From Asterochloris sp. CNOR1 (lineage: Eukaryota; Chlorophyta; Trebouxiophyceae; Trebouxiales; Trebouxiaceae): a stretch of DNA of 64,000 nucleotides. The notes beneath the pieces were generated by a model. That model saw only the letters and a program-made list of their open reading frames with translations, did no database searches and was not told the origin of the DNA. The translations under genes were made by a program, and so were the position numbers. Below, in pieces: positions 44,546 through 54,624 of the stretch (within the stretch, counting starts at the first letter, position 1; the number at the start of each line of letters is the position of its first letter). Location of the stretch: positions 930,001 through 994,000 of the forward strand of contig OZ017760.1 in assembly GCA_963969365.1 (NCBI GenBank), given 5' to 3'.

Positions 44546-45118
44546 AAGTTCAGGAAGCCCTCATCAGACGCCGACTCCAGATCTGTACACATCCATCTGG
44601 CCTTAGGCAGCCACAGTGGCTGCACATTGTCTGTGTGAACAAACTGGCCCTGGACTGAAATCTGTCGCAGTCAAATGTGGTACTATGCATTGTCTGCACC
44701 CTGGAGCTTTGGAGTGCCCTGTTTGTACAGTCTTTTGCACGGCTACTCTTTTGCACAGCTACAAACGCTACAGAACTACTCATCTGTTGCAGCTGTACAA
44801 AAATGTAAGGACAGTTCTACACGTGCTATATCGTACAAGACTAGTAGGTACCTATTTGTATAAATTTTGACCTAGACTGCAGAGGTACCAAAACCTGCCT
44901 GCACAGCAGGGGCAGCAAATGGCACTACATCGTACCGGCACCTTTTGGTGGAGGTGCAAACAATCCTTGTAAGTTTGTACCCTTGTCTATCTCCTACAGA
45001 TCTGTGCTGTCTGCACTCTTCAGACGGTCTCGTGAAACACAGCGTTTGCATGTTGCAAGGGTTCAGGCAGCTGTTGCTCAGTGTCAAAACCTGCAAATCA
45101 CAGTGGCTTCTTCAAGGA

Positions 45119-46538
45119 TCACTCAGCAGTAGAGGGCATCGGTGAGCTTGACTGCGCAAGAGCAGCCCTGTTGGCTTTGAACTCATCATTCTTCATGTCA
45201 ACTGCTTGCTCATCAGCCATCACATCAGCCTGAGCTTTGTTGATCTGGGGCTGCAGCTTGTTGCTGATTGCTGTGAAACAGTTGTTTGCAGTCTCCAAGT
45301 CTTGATGTAGTTTGGCTTCAGCTTTGTTCTGCAAACACAGAAGATATTGCTGTTCTGCAATCGCCCTACGGTCGAGTCGCTGCAAGCGACGCCGTGTGCT
45401 CAGCACACGATGCCGGCGGATGCCGGAACACAGAAGATATCGCTACATGGCATGGCAATCACGTCTTGTGTAACACAGTGCAGTGCGGGGAAACTCTGTC
45501 TCACTAGTACCTACCAGCTTTTGCTTGAGCTGAGCCAGGCGCTGATTGGAGAGCCGCTGACTCTCTAGCAGGGGCTCCATGGCAAGCTTTTGACCTTCAG
45601 CCAGCTCCTCCAACTGCTTAGCCCTCAGCTGTGCTGGAGTGATCTCGCGGCCTGCTGCAATTAGCTCTCTGACGAGCTGATTGTTCAGGTTCCCAGATGC
45701 AGCCACCCTGGCCTCCACCTTCTGCCTCTTAGCCGTGTAGGCTGCATCGTCAGGGTCGTCTGCTGCTGGTCCTCCAGCCTGCTCTGCTACAAACTCTGCA
45801 GATCGATCAACCTGCATCAAAGCTAACATGTTGATCCTATGTACCTGCATGGCAATCAACACAAGCATATTCCTTACTATGACATACCTCTCCCTCTTGG
45901 GGTTCCCTCTGCTTGGCGGCACTTTCACCACTTGACTCCAAGCCTAAGTTGGTGTGGGTCCTCCCCGCCTACACACCAGTGAGTCTGAGTGGACGAACCG
46001 GCATGTGAGGAGTCAATCGTTCAGGTACCCTCTGCAATTGCCAGTGGACGCACCAAGCCCTACCTCACTGTACTCTGCCTCCAGAGTCTTCCAATTCCCT
46101 GGTAACTGTGCCCCATCCTCAGACCAGGTGATGGGGTCCTCATCACCCTCATGCCTAAGGTGTCTGTAAAACTTTTTGGGCTGCAACCTGTGGGGACCTC
46201 AAGGCATTTGTTGAGCTTGATGAACAAACTGATACATCAAGGGTGCAGTCCAAACTAGGAGCTCACCCCCCTCTCTTCGGTCTCAGCTCCTGGTGGTCTG
46301 CCTCCTTGTCACACTTGACATGGGCGGACCATCCTCCCCGGTTCTTGTAGGCCAGCACAGGGCAGTCCTCCACAGAACAGATGTATGCCTTGCAGAGTAG
46401 GTTGTCCTCATCATGTTCTAACCAGCTGGGGTACTTGTCCTTGAGCTCTGCAAAGGTGATGCCCTTCCAAGGCGCCTGGTGTTTGTAATCTGCAGGCTTT
46501 GACATGGTGTCATAGCGCGCCTCAGTGGTGTCTGCCAT
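45119..46538 (-). CDS. Spliced coiled-coil protein, unknown family, five exons
   Basis: Exon 1 from ATG 46538 (MADTTEARYDTMSKP...) holds FAELKDKYPSWLEHD, CKAYICSVEDCPVLAY and WSAHVKCDKEADHQ, possibly a zinc site (C...C...H...C). Exons then follow: FYRHLRHEGDEDPITW...LEAEYSE (about 46060-46170), LGLESSGESAAKQREPQ (about 45895-45945), AEFVAEQAGGPAADDPDDAA...KLAMEPLLESQRLSNQRLAQ (45515-45810), and NKAEAKLHQDLETANNCFTA...SSSPMPSTAE (45119-45330). The second half is an alpha-helical coiled coil. The last intron carries a copy of the palindromic repeat and a CTAGTACC octamer. The pattern (Cys/His module plus coiled coil) occurs in many nuclear proteins, but no function can be given. Confidence 0.5.
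45361..45425 (+). repeat. Short palindromic interspersed repeat, copy 2
   Basis: Shares gtcgagtcgctgcaagcgac and gccgtgtgctcagcacacga with copies at 20471 and 54535, then diverges (gatgccggcggatgccgg). Located in an intron. Confidence 0.8.
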
Positions 46539-46667
46539 GAGATTTTGCGCAGATTGCCCTCACTGCCAGAAATAAAGAAAATATCCTGTTTCTCACATAC
46601 GCCTGAACGTCTGCTACGTAGCCTGCGTTCTACTACATGCATGTTGTCCAGGGACCACGCTATAAAG

Positions 46668-46790
46668 TTGGCTAGCCAGCTGAAGTTGGCTACCCAGTTT
46701 GAGAGTTGGCTACCCAGTTTGAGAATTGGCTACCCAGTTTGAGAATTGGCTACCCACTTTCAGAATTGGCTAGCCAGCTGAGGTGTTGGG
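46668..46790 (+). repeat. Minisatellite, about 20-base unit (second copy)
   Basis: Five units of 'ttggctacccagtttgagaa' with variants. Same family as 27297-27395 and followed by the same downstream sequence (ggccagctga, accaatgcgctgcgca). Confidence 0.85.
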
Positions 46791-46877
46791 GCCAGCTGAA
46801 GTGTTTACCAATGCGCTGCGCATCCCAGATTACAACAGCAGTAGTAGTCAGGCCCATTCATCAGTGTGAAGCAAGCA

Positions 46878-47274
46878 TCATGCAGGCTGAATAGAACAGG
46901 AGGCATCTTCATGTGAGGCAGCCATGCTCATTCCGTACGTTGCCTTCGCCCATTGTTGCCGGATGGCATCCGCAAAGTCTGCTCGGTAAATGTCAGCCTG
47001 CGAAGGGGCGGCCTCCATCTGGGCAGTCAGGGCTATGACCCTGCGCTTGACCAGCCTGCTGATTGCCATGCGGCGATATCGGCGAAGGCCGATGCCCTGG
47101 GTTGTGCTCGCAGGGGGGTCCCAGGAATGGGCGACGTCCCTGCGCTCGTTCACAAGGGCGGGGGCTTGGCCCCTGCCATGCTACATGCCAGGAGCTGCCT
47201 GCAAGGAATCGCCATGCAGCGATAGCAAAGGTCGTTGAGGGATTCTGACGCCGGACTCTAAATCTCTCAGTCAA
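46878..47274 (-). pseudogene. Second half of F-box-like gene, duplicated fragment
   Basis: The minus frame reads VNERRDVAHSWDP, QGIGLRRYRRMAISRLVKRR, IALTAQMEAAP, matching VNERLDIAHSWDP, RRYRRMAISRLVKRR and VALSAQMEAAL at 27.4-27.8 kb. The first half with the F-box-like motif is absent, and the fragment is flanked by the same minisatellite. It is a partial segmental duplication rather than an independent gene. Confidence 0.7.
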
Positions 47275-47325
47275 CTGTTATCACAAGCGACTGCGGAGGC
47301 AAATACCCCAGAAGACGTTCTACCT

Positions 47326-48050
47326 ATGATGCCTTCAGCATCAAGGTCGGATCTGTTATTTGTGGCCTATCTGGAAGCAGTGGCCTGGGCTACTCAAGGA
47401 TGCCTCAACACCTATCTGGAAGACCCTGCTGTGAAGGAAGGGGCCCTGCTGCAGCAGAGAACAGAGCTTGCCCCAATTTTGCAGCACCTGCCTCAAGACC
47501 TCATGGACCATAGAATCCGTCTGCGACAGCTGGCAAACGATATAAACCTGGAGGCGTCCGCTGTAGCTGCTCAAGCAGAGCGCATGCTTCGTACACCCTA
47601 CTACTCTGCAGGCATCATGCAGGACATGAAGGTGGGGAATGAAAGGCAGGGGAAGAGGCGTTTGCAGGAACCATACTAGTACCGCTAGCCAGTATGCTTT
47701 GCTTTCACTGCAGGCTGCCGGTTTGAACCCCAAGGCGGTGGCGACGCATCTCTTCAAACACCCCCCAAAGCTGGCAAGGCAGCAGCTGGCGTTGGGAGGA
47801 GTTCGGGGTAGGCTCTGGTCCCCGCAGCCGGCGAGGCGGCAGACGCACCCTGATTTTCAAGACAATAAAGGTGCCATCTGGTTTTTTTTTTGGAGAGGCG
47901 CTGTTGACAAGGGAGGTGGATAAAATGGTCCAGAAGGTGGTCTTTGAGAGGTTCAACGGCACAGCTCCTGACACCCTGTCTGCCCTCCATGACCTGCTGG
48001 AAGCGCCATTCAAGTTCATCGCAGTTATCGCAGGCTTCTACGAAGGATAG
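47326..48050 (+). pseudogene. Two-exon gene of unknown family, frameshift at a T run
   Basis: Exon 1 (from 47329; ATG 47329 or earlier) reads SDLLFVAYLEAVAWATQGCL, ILQHLPQDLMDHRIRLRQLA and ends before GTGGGG at about 47630. Exon 2 (after ctgcag, about 47714) starts AAGLNPKAVATHLFKHPPK and reaches a run of ten T at 47881-47891, after which the frame must shift by one base to reach VDKMVQKVVFERFNG and APFKFIAVIAGFYEG before the stop at 48048-48050. The break may be a mutation or an error in the homopolymer. The protein is mostly helical. No family recognised. Confidence 0.4.
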
Positions 48051-48251
48051 AGTTTCAGCAAGTCAAGCTAGTGTTGATACTAGGTGCTTACAGCACCGTA
48101 TGTTGCCCTCCCTTGCTGCCTGTGTATGTCACGGCAGGTACTAGTGTTGTGAACAACAACTGTACGTTGAGAAGCAAAGCTTCCATGGCTCTCTCGTAGT
48201 TGGGTTGAGTTTAGAGGAACAGACAACTTCAATATCAGGACACTTCAAGCT

Positions 48252-49109
48252 ATGTACAAACAGATGACTACAGCTACACCCCCAGTTGCCAACGCTGACG
48301 CTAGTCTTGCCAAACGGCAACGCTTCCCTGCATATCCCTCCAGCAGCCAACTGGACTTGATTCCCTTTGGCAAGTACAAGGGGCAGACATCAGCAAACTT
48401 GCTGAAAGATGAGGCGTATGTTGACTGGATCATGAGCAATGACAACATGAAGCAGTGGATCCTCTGCAACATCCCATGGCTTAGCAAAAAGCTGATGAAC
48501 TTAGAGAGATGCAGCAGAGCGTCAGTGGAAGCAGCAGCGCTTGCCGTGCAAGAGGCCATGACGCCGTTACCAAATGATGTCCTGCAACTTATTGGAGACG
48601 CTGCAGGCCCATATACCAAACAGTCATTACAGCTGGCAAGTAAGGATCTAGGCAAGGCTCTTGTACCTGACAATGTCTTTGATGGAGACTTCACAGCGGT
48701 CAAGAAGTATACCATCAGCCTCTGTTCTCTTCACTTCAACAAGCGCAAGCTGCCAAATGCTCAGATCAACCTGGCCTGTGGTGATGATGACCGTGTGAAA
48801 GACAGACACTTCCTGGAGCTTCTTGATGACTTCTGGAGATGCCATACACCGACAAACAAGGAGTACAGATCCTTCTTTGTATCCAACGAGGTTGTCAATG
48901 TTCGGCTGAAGAAGGCAGAGGATTCCGACTCTACAGGATACTTCAAGGATTCAAGGAATGACCTGTGGTTCAGGAGCAGCAATCAGGATGAGTTTGAGCT
49001 TCAGGAGGAAAGATGCGAGCCTCGTGTCCTCACATTCAAGCGATGGGAAAGCCCCAAGGCAGTGCAGGTTGTCTTGACTGTTGATGACTATGACTTTTAC
49101 ATATCATGA
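48252..49109 (+). CDS. ExoX C-terminal-domain-like protein, intronless, 285 aa
   Basis: One uninterrupted frame. Near residue 37 it has LIPFGKYKGQ followed by LLKDEAYVDWIMSND, the '(P/M)PFGKYKG...DxxYxxWxL' module found at the C-terminus of exonuclease X-like proteins and in small proteins of bacteria, phages and giant viruses. The remaining part holds LPNDVLQLIGDAAGP, a short helical motif like an F-box, and a C-terminal beta-rich half (FKRWESPKAVQVVLTVDDYD). No exonuclease catalytic domain (DEDD) is present. Absence of introns among intron-rich neighbours and the proximity of a primase-helicase of virus type suggest a viral source. A short decayed copy lies at 24016-24110. Start choice: ATG 48252 or 48264 are both possible. 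Confidence 0.55.
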   Translation: MYKQMTTATPPVANADASLAKRQRFPAYPSSSQLDLIPFGKYKGQTSANLLKDEAYVDWIMSNDNMKQWILCNIPWLSKKLMNLERCSRASVEAAALAVQEAMTPLPNDVLQLIGDAAGPYTKQSLQLASKDLGKALVPDNVFDGDFTAVKKYTISLCSLHFNKRKLPNAQINLACGDDDRVKDRHFLELLDDFWRCHTPTNKEYRSFFVSNEVVNVRLKKAEDSDSTGYFKDSRNDLWFRSSNQDEFELQEERCEPRVLTFKRWESPKAVQVVLTVDDYDFYIS

Positions 49110-49790
49110 AGTGTAACTGTGTCTTTGCAATCATGCACGCTGGAGGAATTTGGCAATCTTCAAAGTATGCAAATCACAAAAGCCCACCAAGAGACTTGGT
49201 GCACACGACGTGTATCCTAAAAACAACAGCTCTTAACTAATTGACGCCTCGTGTGCACATTTGCAAATGGCAGTGTATGGTGCTATAAGCACCTAATTGC
49301 AACACTAGCATTAGCGCAGTGCGCTCTGGCGCAGTGCGCCTTCGCGCACAGTCTGCGTAGGCAGACCGCCGTGAGCTTTGCTGACGTCTGGCCTCACCAA
49401 TCCCCAGTCTCCTTCAAGTCAACCCTGCAACACAACATATGTTTTTTGTACCTGCAACCTGTTGCATGGGGGCTCTATGAAGCCAACAATTCATCCCTAG
49501 TTGTGGTGGGCCAAGACGCCTCCATTTATATAGCACCCCTTGGCGACCGCTTGGCCCACCTAATGTGTGGTGTATCCGGCACTTGGGGATGTCTGAACTG
49601 CACCGGGATGATGGTATACCTCTGAAGCAGCTTAGAGGCTGGCAGACGTGGTTGAGGGACGCCATCAGATCTCTGAATCTCAGCGTAAAAGCTTTTGACA
49701 GCTCCTGAAGTTAGCAATGCTGCATATGTCGTATCTCTATGCCCTGAAAGGGACATGGATGGTGGCTAGAGCGCTGTAGCGTTCGCCAAG
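49110..49790. other. Between ExoX_C-like and T5orf172-like genes
   Basis: Contains repeat-derived palindromic sequence at about 49310-49375 (gcgcagtgcgctctggcgcagtgcgcc; gtctgcgtaggcagaccgcc) and another at 49766-49803 (tagagcgctgtagcgttcgc). A short plus-strand segment with HRDDGIPLKQLRGWQTWLRD (49600-49700) may be the displaced N-terminal part of the next gene. Confidence 0.4.
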
Positions 49791-49791
49791 C

Positions 49792-50721
49792 GCTTCGCGC
49801 GCCAGGTTCAAGGTTGGCTACCACACAGGAGATGCACAGGCCCTCAGAAACAGATATGTTTCAGCCTATGGACCAGATCAAGAGGTCATTCTGTGGGCTA
49901 TGTTTGAGAGCAGTGCACCACTGGTTATTGAGACTCTGGTGCACACTGCACTGAGACAGTGGCATTGTGGAGGCGAGCTCTTTCTGGAGGAATGCTTGCC
50001 TACCTTGGTGAAGCATGCGGCAGCATGGTGTCAGAGCAGTGTAGCATTAAACATGGCACCGCTTGCCCGCACACGTGAGAGACATTCATGGTCACTGGAG
50101 CCAGCACTGAGACTTCCAAGCAAGGACTTGACCCTCATCAAGCATTGGCTGGTGCATGGAAGAGATACCAGAACTGCAGAATTCTCAGCCATCATTGCCA
50201 GAAGCTGTGAGGCATCAGATGAGGAGACATGGCTCTGTTTCTGGTTTGAATACATGCAAGCTTGGGGCCTTCAGGCTGTTGATGAGAATTTCGTTGACCA
50301 GAATGGGACACAGTGCGGAAGTGAGAAGGTAACCAGGCTCATGCAGGTGCTGGATGCTGCAGCACATGTTCCAGACTTTGTGCACCACCCCTTACATGGT
50401 GCCACAAAATATGGGGTGCAATCGGCGGACAGCATGCAAAGTGCAGCAACTGCAGAAGTCATTCAGGCACTGGTTTTCAGTGGTCCATTTGATCTGTGCC
50501 ACAAGATTGACGATCTGTCTTCAGGATCTGTAAGAGAGCGCCTGGTCAGCACTCGATGCTTCCAGATTGGAGTGACATGCGAAAACTCTTTGGCTCCAGG
50601 GCAAAGGAGAAGAGCAACAAGTGGTCTGCCACAGGTCCGAGCTGTCGTCAGCGTATTGTTGGAGAGTGTCGCCCTTGGTTTGACAAGAACAAAACCGTGC
50701 AAAGAAATGGTGCTTACCTGA
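49792..50721 (+). CDS. T5orf172/GIY-YIG-like domain protein, 5' end disrupted
   Basis: The frame after the repeat at 49803 reads FKVGYHTGDAQALRNRYVSA, YGPDQEVILWAMFESSAPLV and a segment ending GGELFLEECL. 'KVG.t..d...R...Y.......' followed by a helix and 'ElF' resembles the T5orf172/MUG113 type of GIY-YIG-like domain found in phages, giant viruses and fungi, where it is thought to be a nuclease-like fold. The stop-containing repeat just upstream (TAG at about 49768) cuts off the start, so ATG 49900 is only the first one available and lies inside the domain. The rest, to the stop at 50721, is helical and unrecognised. Intronless, like its left neighbour. Confidence 0.4.
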   Translation, partial: ASRARFKVGYHTGDAQALRNRYVSAYGPDQEVILWAMFESSAPLVIETLVHTALRQWHCGGELFLEECLPTLVKHAAAWCQSSVALNMAPLARTRERHSWSLEPALRLPSKDLTLIKHWLVHGRDTRTAEFSAIIARSCEASDEETWLCFWFEYMQAWGLQAVDENFVDQNGTQCGSEKVTRLMQVLDAAAHVPDFVHHPLHGATKYGVQSADSMQSAATAEVIQALVFSGPFDLCHKIDDLSSGSVRERLVSTRCFQIGVTCENSLAPGQRRRATSGLPQVRAVVSVLLESVALGLTRTKPCKEMVLT

Positions 50722-50724
50722 CCT

Positions 50725-51078
50725 GACAACTACAAAGCACAGTAGGCAGTTATGACCTGAAGACAACGAAGAAAGCGAGCCAGGCGCGTGACTTCCACTT
50801 ACCAGTTCACACTGAAGGCTGATGCTGTCATTGAATTGACACAGCAGCTGGCATTGCAAAGGAAGGATATAGAGGCAGCTGGATGGTAGTTTCATCTTCA
50901 TTGATACAATTGCTTTGCACTCAGTCATTCCAAACAGCTAGTGTTGCCTTTTCCAGTTCTCCATACATGCAAGTTAAACCCTTCTCATCCTGGAGAAGTT
51001 GGGACGAAGCATGCAGGCTTGTATTTCACATAGCGCCCATGATGCGCTCTGTGCCCCACCACATATTGTAACACAACG
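50725..51078. other. Short intergenic gap
   Basis: No gene. Probably the 3' regions of the convergent T5orf172-like and alpha/beta-hydrolase genes. Confidence 0.4.
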
Positions 51079-53687
51079 CTATTGCACTGGCGGTGTCATG
51101 ACTGGTAGTGCTCTGGTGTTGCTTGCAATTTGGCCAACTGCCGCGGCCAGCCGAAGTTGCCAGGCAGTATCTATCAAGAAGCCTCCATGCCCTGCTGATG
51201 GGTGGACCAATAATGTGGCCTCAGAGTTGGCTGCCTGCAGGGGGAATGGATGACACAAATGTACCAGTTGCATTGCAGGACCAATGGGTTACATGAGAAA
51301 AGCATGTTATGCACATACCCCACCTCCAGAGTGGCTTTCACCAGTTTGCTGGGAACCAAAGGGTCACAGGTTGATAGCATTAGGACTGTAAGCTCTGGCA
51401 TATCTGTTGGCCACAGCATGAGCTGATGCCAGCAGAACTGTCGACAGAATGTCTGCAGATGTAATCGTGGTGCCCTTACAGAATTTAGAAATGATGAGAA
51501 TAGGCATGTAACGACACTGGCTAACACAATTGACAAGTGGCCAAGTGCACACTCCATCAAAGATAACAACATCTGAAGCACAGACTCACCTCTGAAATGA
51601 TGAGTTCGCGTGACACAAGGTATCTTCCCAGGTTCATCCAGCCTAGGAAACTGATGAAATGCCAGAGCTTCGGAATCTGCACGATATGAAGCCTTGCTGA
51701 GTGACATTGCTGGCGCACTCATCGGAAAATGAGCAACACAGTAACAGCGCTTTGATCTCTTACCTCGTATATGAATGCGCGCAGTAGGTGCGGGCTGCAG
51801 GTCATTAGGCACACAGGGTCCAGAAGCACCATGGATTGCACCAGCAAGGGGTGCAGCTTGTAAAATCTGGTTGCCACAAGGGTACCAAATGAGTGCCCCA
51901 CCACACACACTCTGCCAAGCCCGCGACGCCTAATCACTCCAGCAAGTAAATGAGCCACCTCATCGATGGGCACAGCACGCCAGGAGAACCGCAAGCAGAT
52001 AGGCCGAAATTCAAGGAGGAGGATGGGGTGCATGGGCGCCTCAGAGGCTATCATTCGCACAAAGCGCATATAGGGCAGCTGCATCAGCAAGACAGACCTT
52101 GGAAATGTTGCACTCACTACAGATCCCCTACTGCCAGATTCCTAGCTAGTGCTGCACTCGTGTCACTCACAATCAATCTCATAGACAACGCTGCTCACCA
52201 GACCCAAGCCAACGCCATGTAAAAATAAAATGGCTGAGGGGGAATTTGTCTCCTCTGCAGGATCTAACTCCCCCAGGTTCATGGACGAATCGTCGCGCAT
52301 GCGCACTGAGTGGTTCTGCTTTGCTTCGTATAGCACGCTGACGTGTGCTCCAGGGAACTTATCTGGGTAGCGAACCCAATAGGAGATTCCCTGCATGCAA
52401 AGATGGCTATTGTTAGTTGATGCCAAGTTCACTGCAATGTGCACGACGCGTCTCAAGCAAAAAGCCTTGCCAAATGCAGGTATTGCATGACACATTGGTC
52501 ACACCTGCTCCTCTCCACGCTGAAATCCCATCATGTGCAGGAGCACACGAAGCACCAGACCCCATCCCTCGCTGAAGAGATACACCACAAGTGGCATTGG
52601 CAAGGTGCGCAAGGGCTCATATATATGATTCATGAAGTCAATGTGTGGGTTGTGTCCTGGCTGAAATCGGATGCACCACTTAGCTTCCATTGCTGAGACA
52701 AAGTTCCTCACATCTTGGGCCTCCTGCACAACAGATCAAAGCAATCGTCGACTCATCCTGGTCTGGGCTGACATGCAATATTGCAGAGCCAATTTTGAAA
52801 GACATCATCACTGACACAGTCATACCTTTTCATGCATGTCCTCCATGCCCTTGCAATGCCAGCCATGAGCCACAAACTCCTCAACATTGCCGCGGAGTAT
52901 CCTCTCAAATGGTGCATCATGGAACCAGCCCCTCAGGAAGCTTCGGATGCACAAGGCATCCTTCAGTGCTAAGAAGCGGCCCTGTGCTGTCCTGATCTCC
53001 TCTTCATCTGGCAGAAGCTTGCTGGGAAGGTTGCAAATAGAGTATCTACAATGCATACACCAGCCTGTGACACCACTATAGGGGCACTCAAAAGCCAGAG
53101 GATATCCTGCCTCAAGCTCACCTCCATTGCTGCCACACGAACCAGGCCACCTCCAAGCAAGCATATGTGATGGTTACAGTTTGCAATGTCTTCCTGCAAC
53201 TAGGCAGGCAGGTGTTCACAGACAGGACTTGCACTGATACGACTGATGGAGGACAACCTACCTTAGCCTCATGACACCCAGGACTCGTGTCTAAGGCAGC
53301 ACTGCATGGTGCAAACATGATGATGGTCTGATGGCTCATGAGAGAGATCCAGATCAGCAGATATTTGGGGCATACCAACACGTACAGACGTAAGCCTGAG
53401 GCAGCGGAACCGCACCAGTACAGCTGGTGAGCTGTGCCCACAAGAACTTTCAATAAAGTACAAGGCTGCTGGGACTCAGTATGTGTAGTAACTTCACAGT
53501 ATTCCTGTGTGGCACACTGCAGAGCAGACAGACAGACAGAACAGACCTGAACGGATTTGCAGAATGAAGTGCAAAGCCCTACCCGGCTGCTACTCCTCCT
53601 TTTTTGTCTTTTTCCTTCTTCTTCTCCTGCTGCCCCACTCAGATCAAACTGCTTACGCACTGATGCGAGCACATGCAGAAGCTTCAA
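51079..53687 (-). CDS. Alpha/beta hydrolase, eight resolved exons
   Basis: Exons, all with GT/AG borders and matching phase: 53122-53193 (possibly longer, open to 53687), 52826-53045, 52505-52723, 52199-52390, 51764-52078, 51590-51676, 51324-51452, 51079-51234. Motifs in order: a membrane-like start (YACLEVAWFVWQQWRYSI), SAILFLHGVGLGLVS (HG oxyanion turn), RVCVVGHSFGTLVATRFYKL (nucleophile Ser in GHSFG), MVLLDPVCL, LTVLMLSTCDPLVPSKLV (acid Asp), and LLVHPSAGHGGFL (catalytic His). The Ser-Asp-His triad is complete. A hydrophobic N-terminal stretch suggests membrane attachment; the substrate cannot be read from sequence, although lipid or ester hydrolysis is usual. The first exon and true start are the least certain part. 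Confidence 0.85.
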
Positions 53688-53757
53688 AGGTCTGACTCAT
53701 GACACCCGCTGTAGTATGCTCATTCCTCTTGGAGTTTCAGGCAGCGAGAAGCCATTG

Positions 53758-53880
53758 TAGTTTGCCGCTCCGTACATTGCCGCTCCGTACGTTGCCGCTC
53801 CGTACATTGCGTACCTCAGAAGTGAGTATGGGGCTGCCCCTGGGGCGCTAGCTGCAGCGGCGCCAACAGCTGCCTGTGTG
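53758..53880 (+). repeat. Tandem 'ccgtac' repeat and palindromic repeat, copy A
   Basis: Three units of 'tgccgctccgtacat' at 53764-53811 followed by gtacctcagaagtgagtatgg, ggctgc and gcggcgccaacagctgcct. The same sequence, with one tandem unit, is found at 63790-63890. Marks a family of dispersed elements. Confidence 0.75.
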
Positions 53881-54229
53881 TCTGGGCTCTGTGCTGGGCT
53901 GGGCCAGTGGTATGACAGCTGCCTGGCCCATCCATGGTCTGGGAGCTGGTGGAGGTGCCTTACTGAGCAAGTTTGCCACGGTAGAACGACAAACCTTGAT
54001 CAATGTCAATCAAGCAACTTAAATCAATCAAGCAAGCGAACATGCTGGGGACCCTCAGCCCCATCCCTTTGCCCACTGTTGATACTAGGATCCGCTTTGC
54101 GGATCCGTATGTAGCCGAACGCAACGTCACCCCCTTGTTGTTGTTCTCGTTCTGCTGTCGATCATTGACTAGCCGTGAGGCACTTTGGCCGGCCGTGACT
54201 TGCTTGGGCACTATATAACAGAGTGTGCC

Positions 54230-54470
54230 TTCACTTCATTACCACAAATCACATCTCAGACAAACTCCAACCACATACAAACTACATCAGAGCCATCCCA
54301 CTACACACAGACTTCTTCACACACAGACTTCAGCAGACTCATCACACCAAACATCACACAGACAGACTTCACCAGGTTCATCACACACATACCACACATC
54401 ACACAGACACACTTCACCAGACTCATCACACACATACCACACACCACACACAACAACACCACAATGCCAA
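54230..54470 (+). repeat. CA-rich low-complexity tandem sequence
   Basis: Repeats such as cacacataccacacatcacac and 'cttcaccagactcatcac' dominate. All three forward frames stay open simply because of the composition (His/Thr-rich), so no gene is called. Confidence 0.85.
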
Positions 54471-54534
54471 CAGGACTAATCAGCACGAGGCCCAGGGTAG
54501 TGCTTTGTCCACCAGTGACAGAATACACTGCCAT

Positions 54535-54624
54535 CGCCATGCGGTCGAGTCGCTGCAAGCGACGCCGTGTGCTCAGCACACGATGCGGCAAAGGTCGCTA
54601 CGCTAACGCCAGTGCTGGTACTAG
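54535..54624 (+). repeat. Short palindromic interspersed repeat, copy 3
   Basis: Nearly identical to 20471-20562 (ggtcgagtcgctgcaagcga..., gtgtgctcagcacac, gctaacgccagtgctgg) and ends in GGTACTAG at 54617-54624, which links the palindrome family to the octamer. It lies about 290 bases upstream of the primase-helicase gene. Confidence 0.85.

Larger units (their letters stand above)
39525..45040. mobile_element. Candidate DNA transposon with TIRs, about 5.5 kb
   Basis: The ends carry a terminal inverted repeat of about 32 bases: left 39531-39562 (tctgaagagtgcgaacagca...) and right 44995-45028 (reverse complement, with about two differences). Inside both ends the subterminal sequence, about 300 bases, is rich in tgtaca, gtacaaa and ggtacc words in both orientations, as expected of transposase-binding repeats in large class II elements. 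A transposase-like gene (minus, ending 39940) and a second gene of unknown function (plus, ending 44545) lie between. Target-site duplications were not recognised with certainty. Confidence 0.5.

Noticed and set aside
54223-54606. His/Thr-rich open frames of about 100-160 codons
   Set aside because: All frames are open because of CA-rich tandem sequence; the last parts run into the dispersed repeat.
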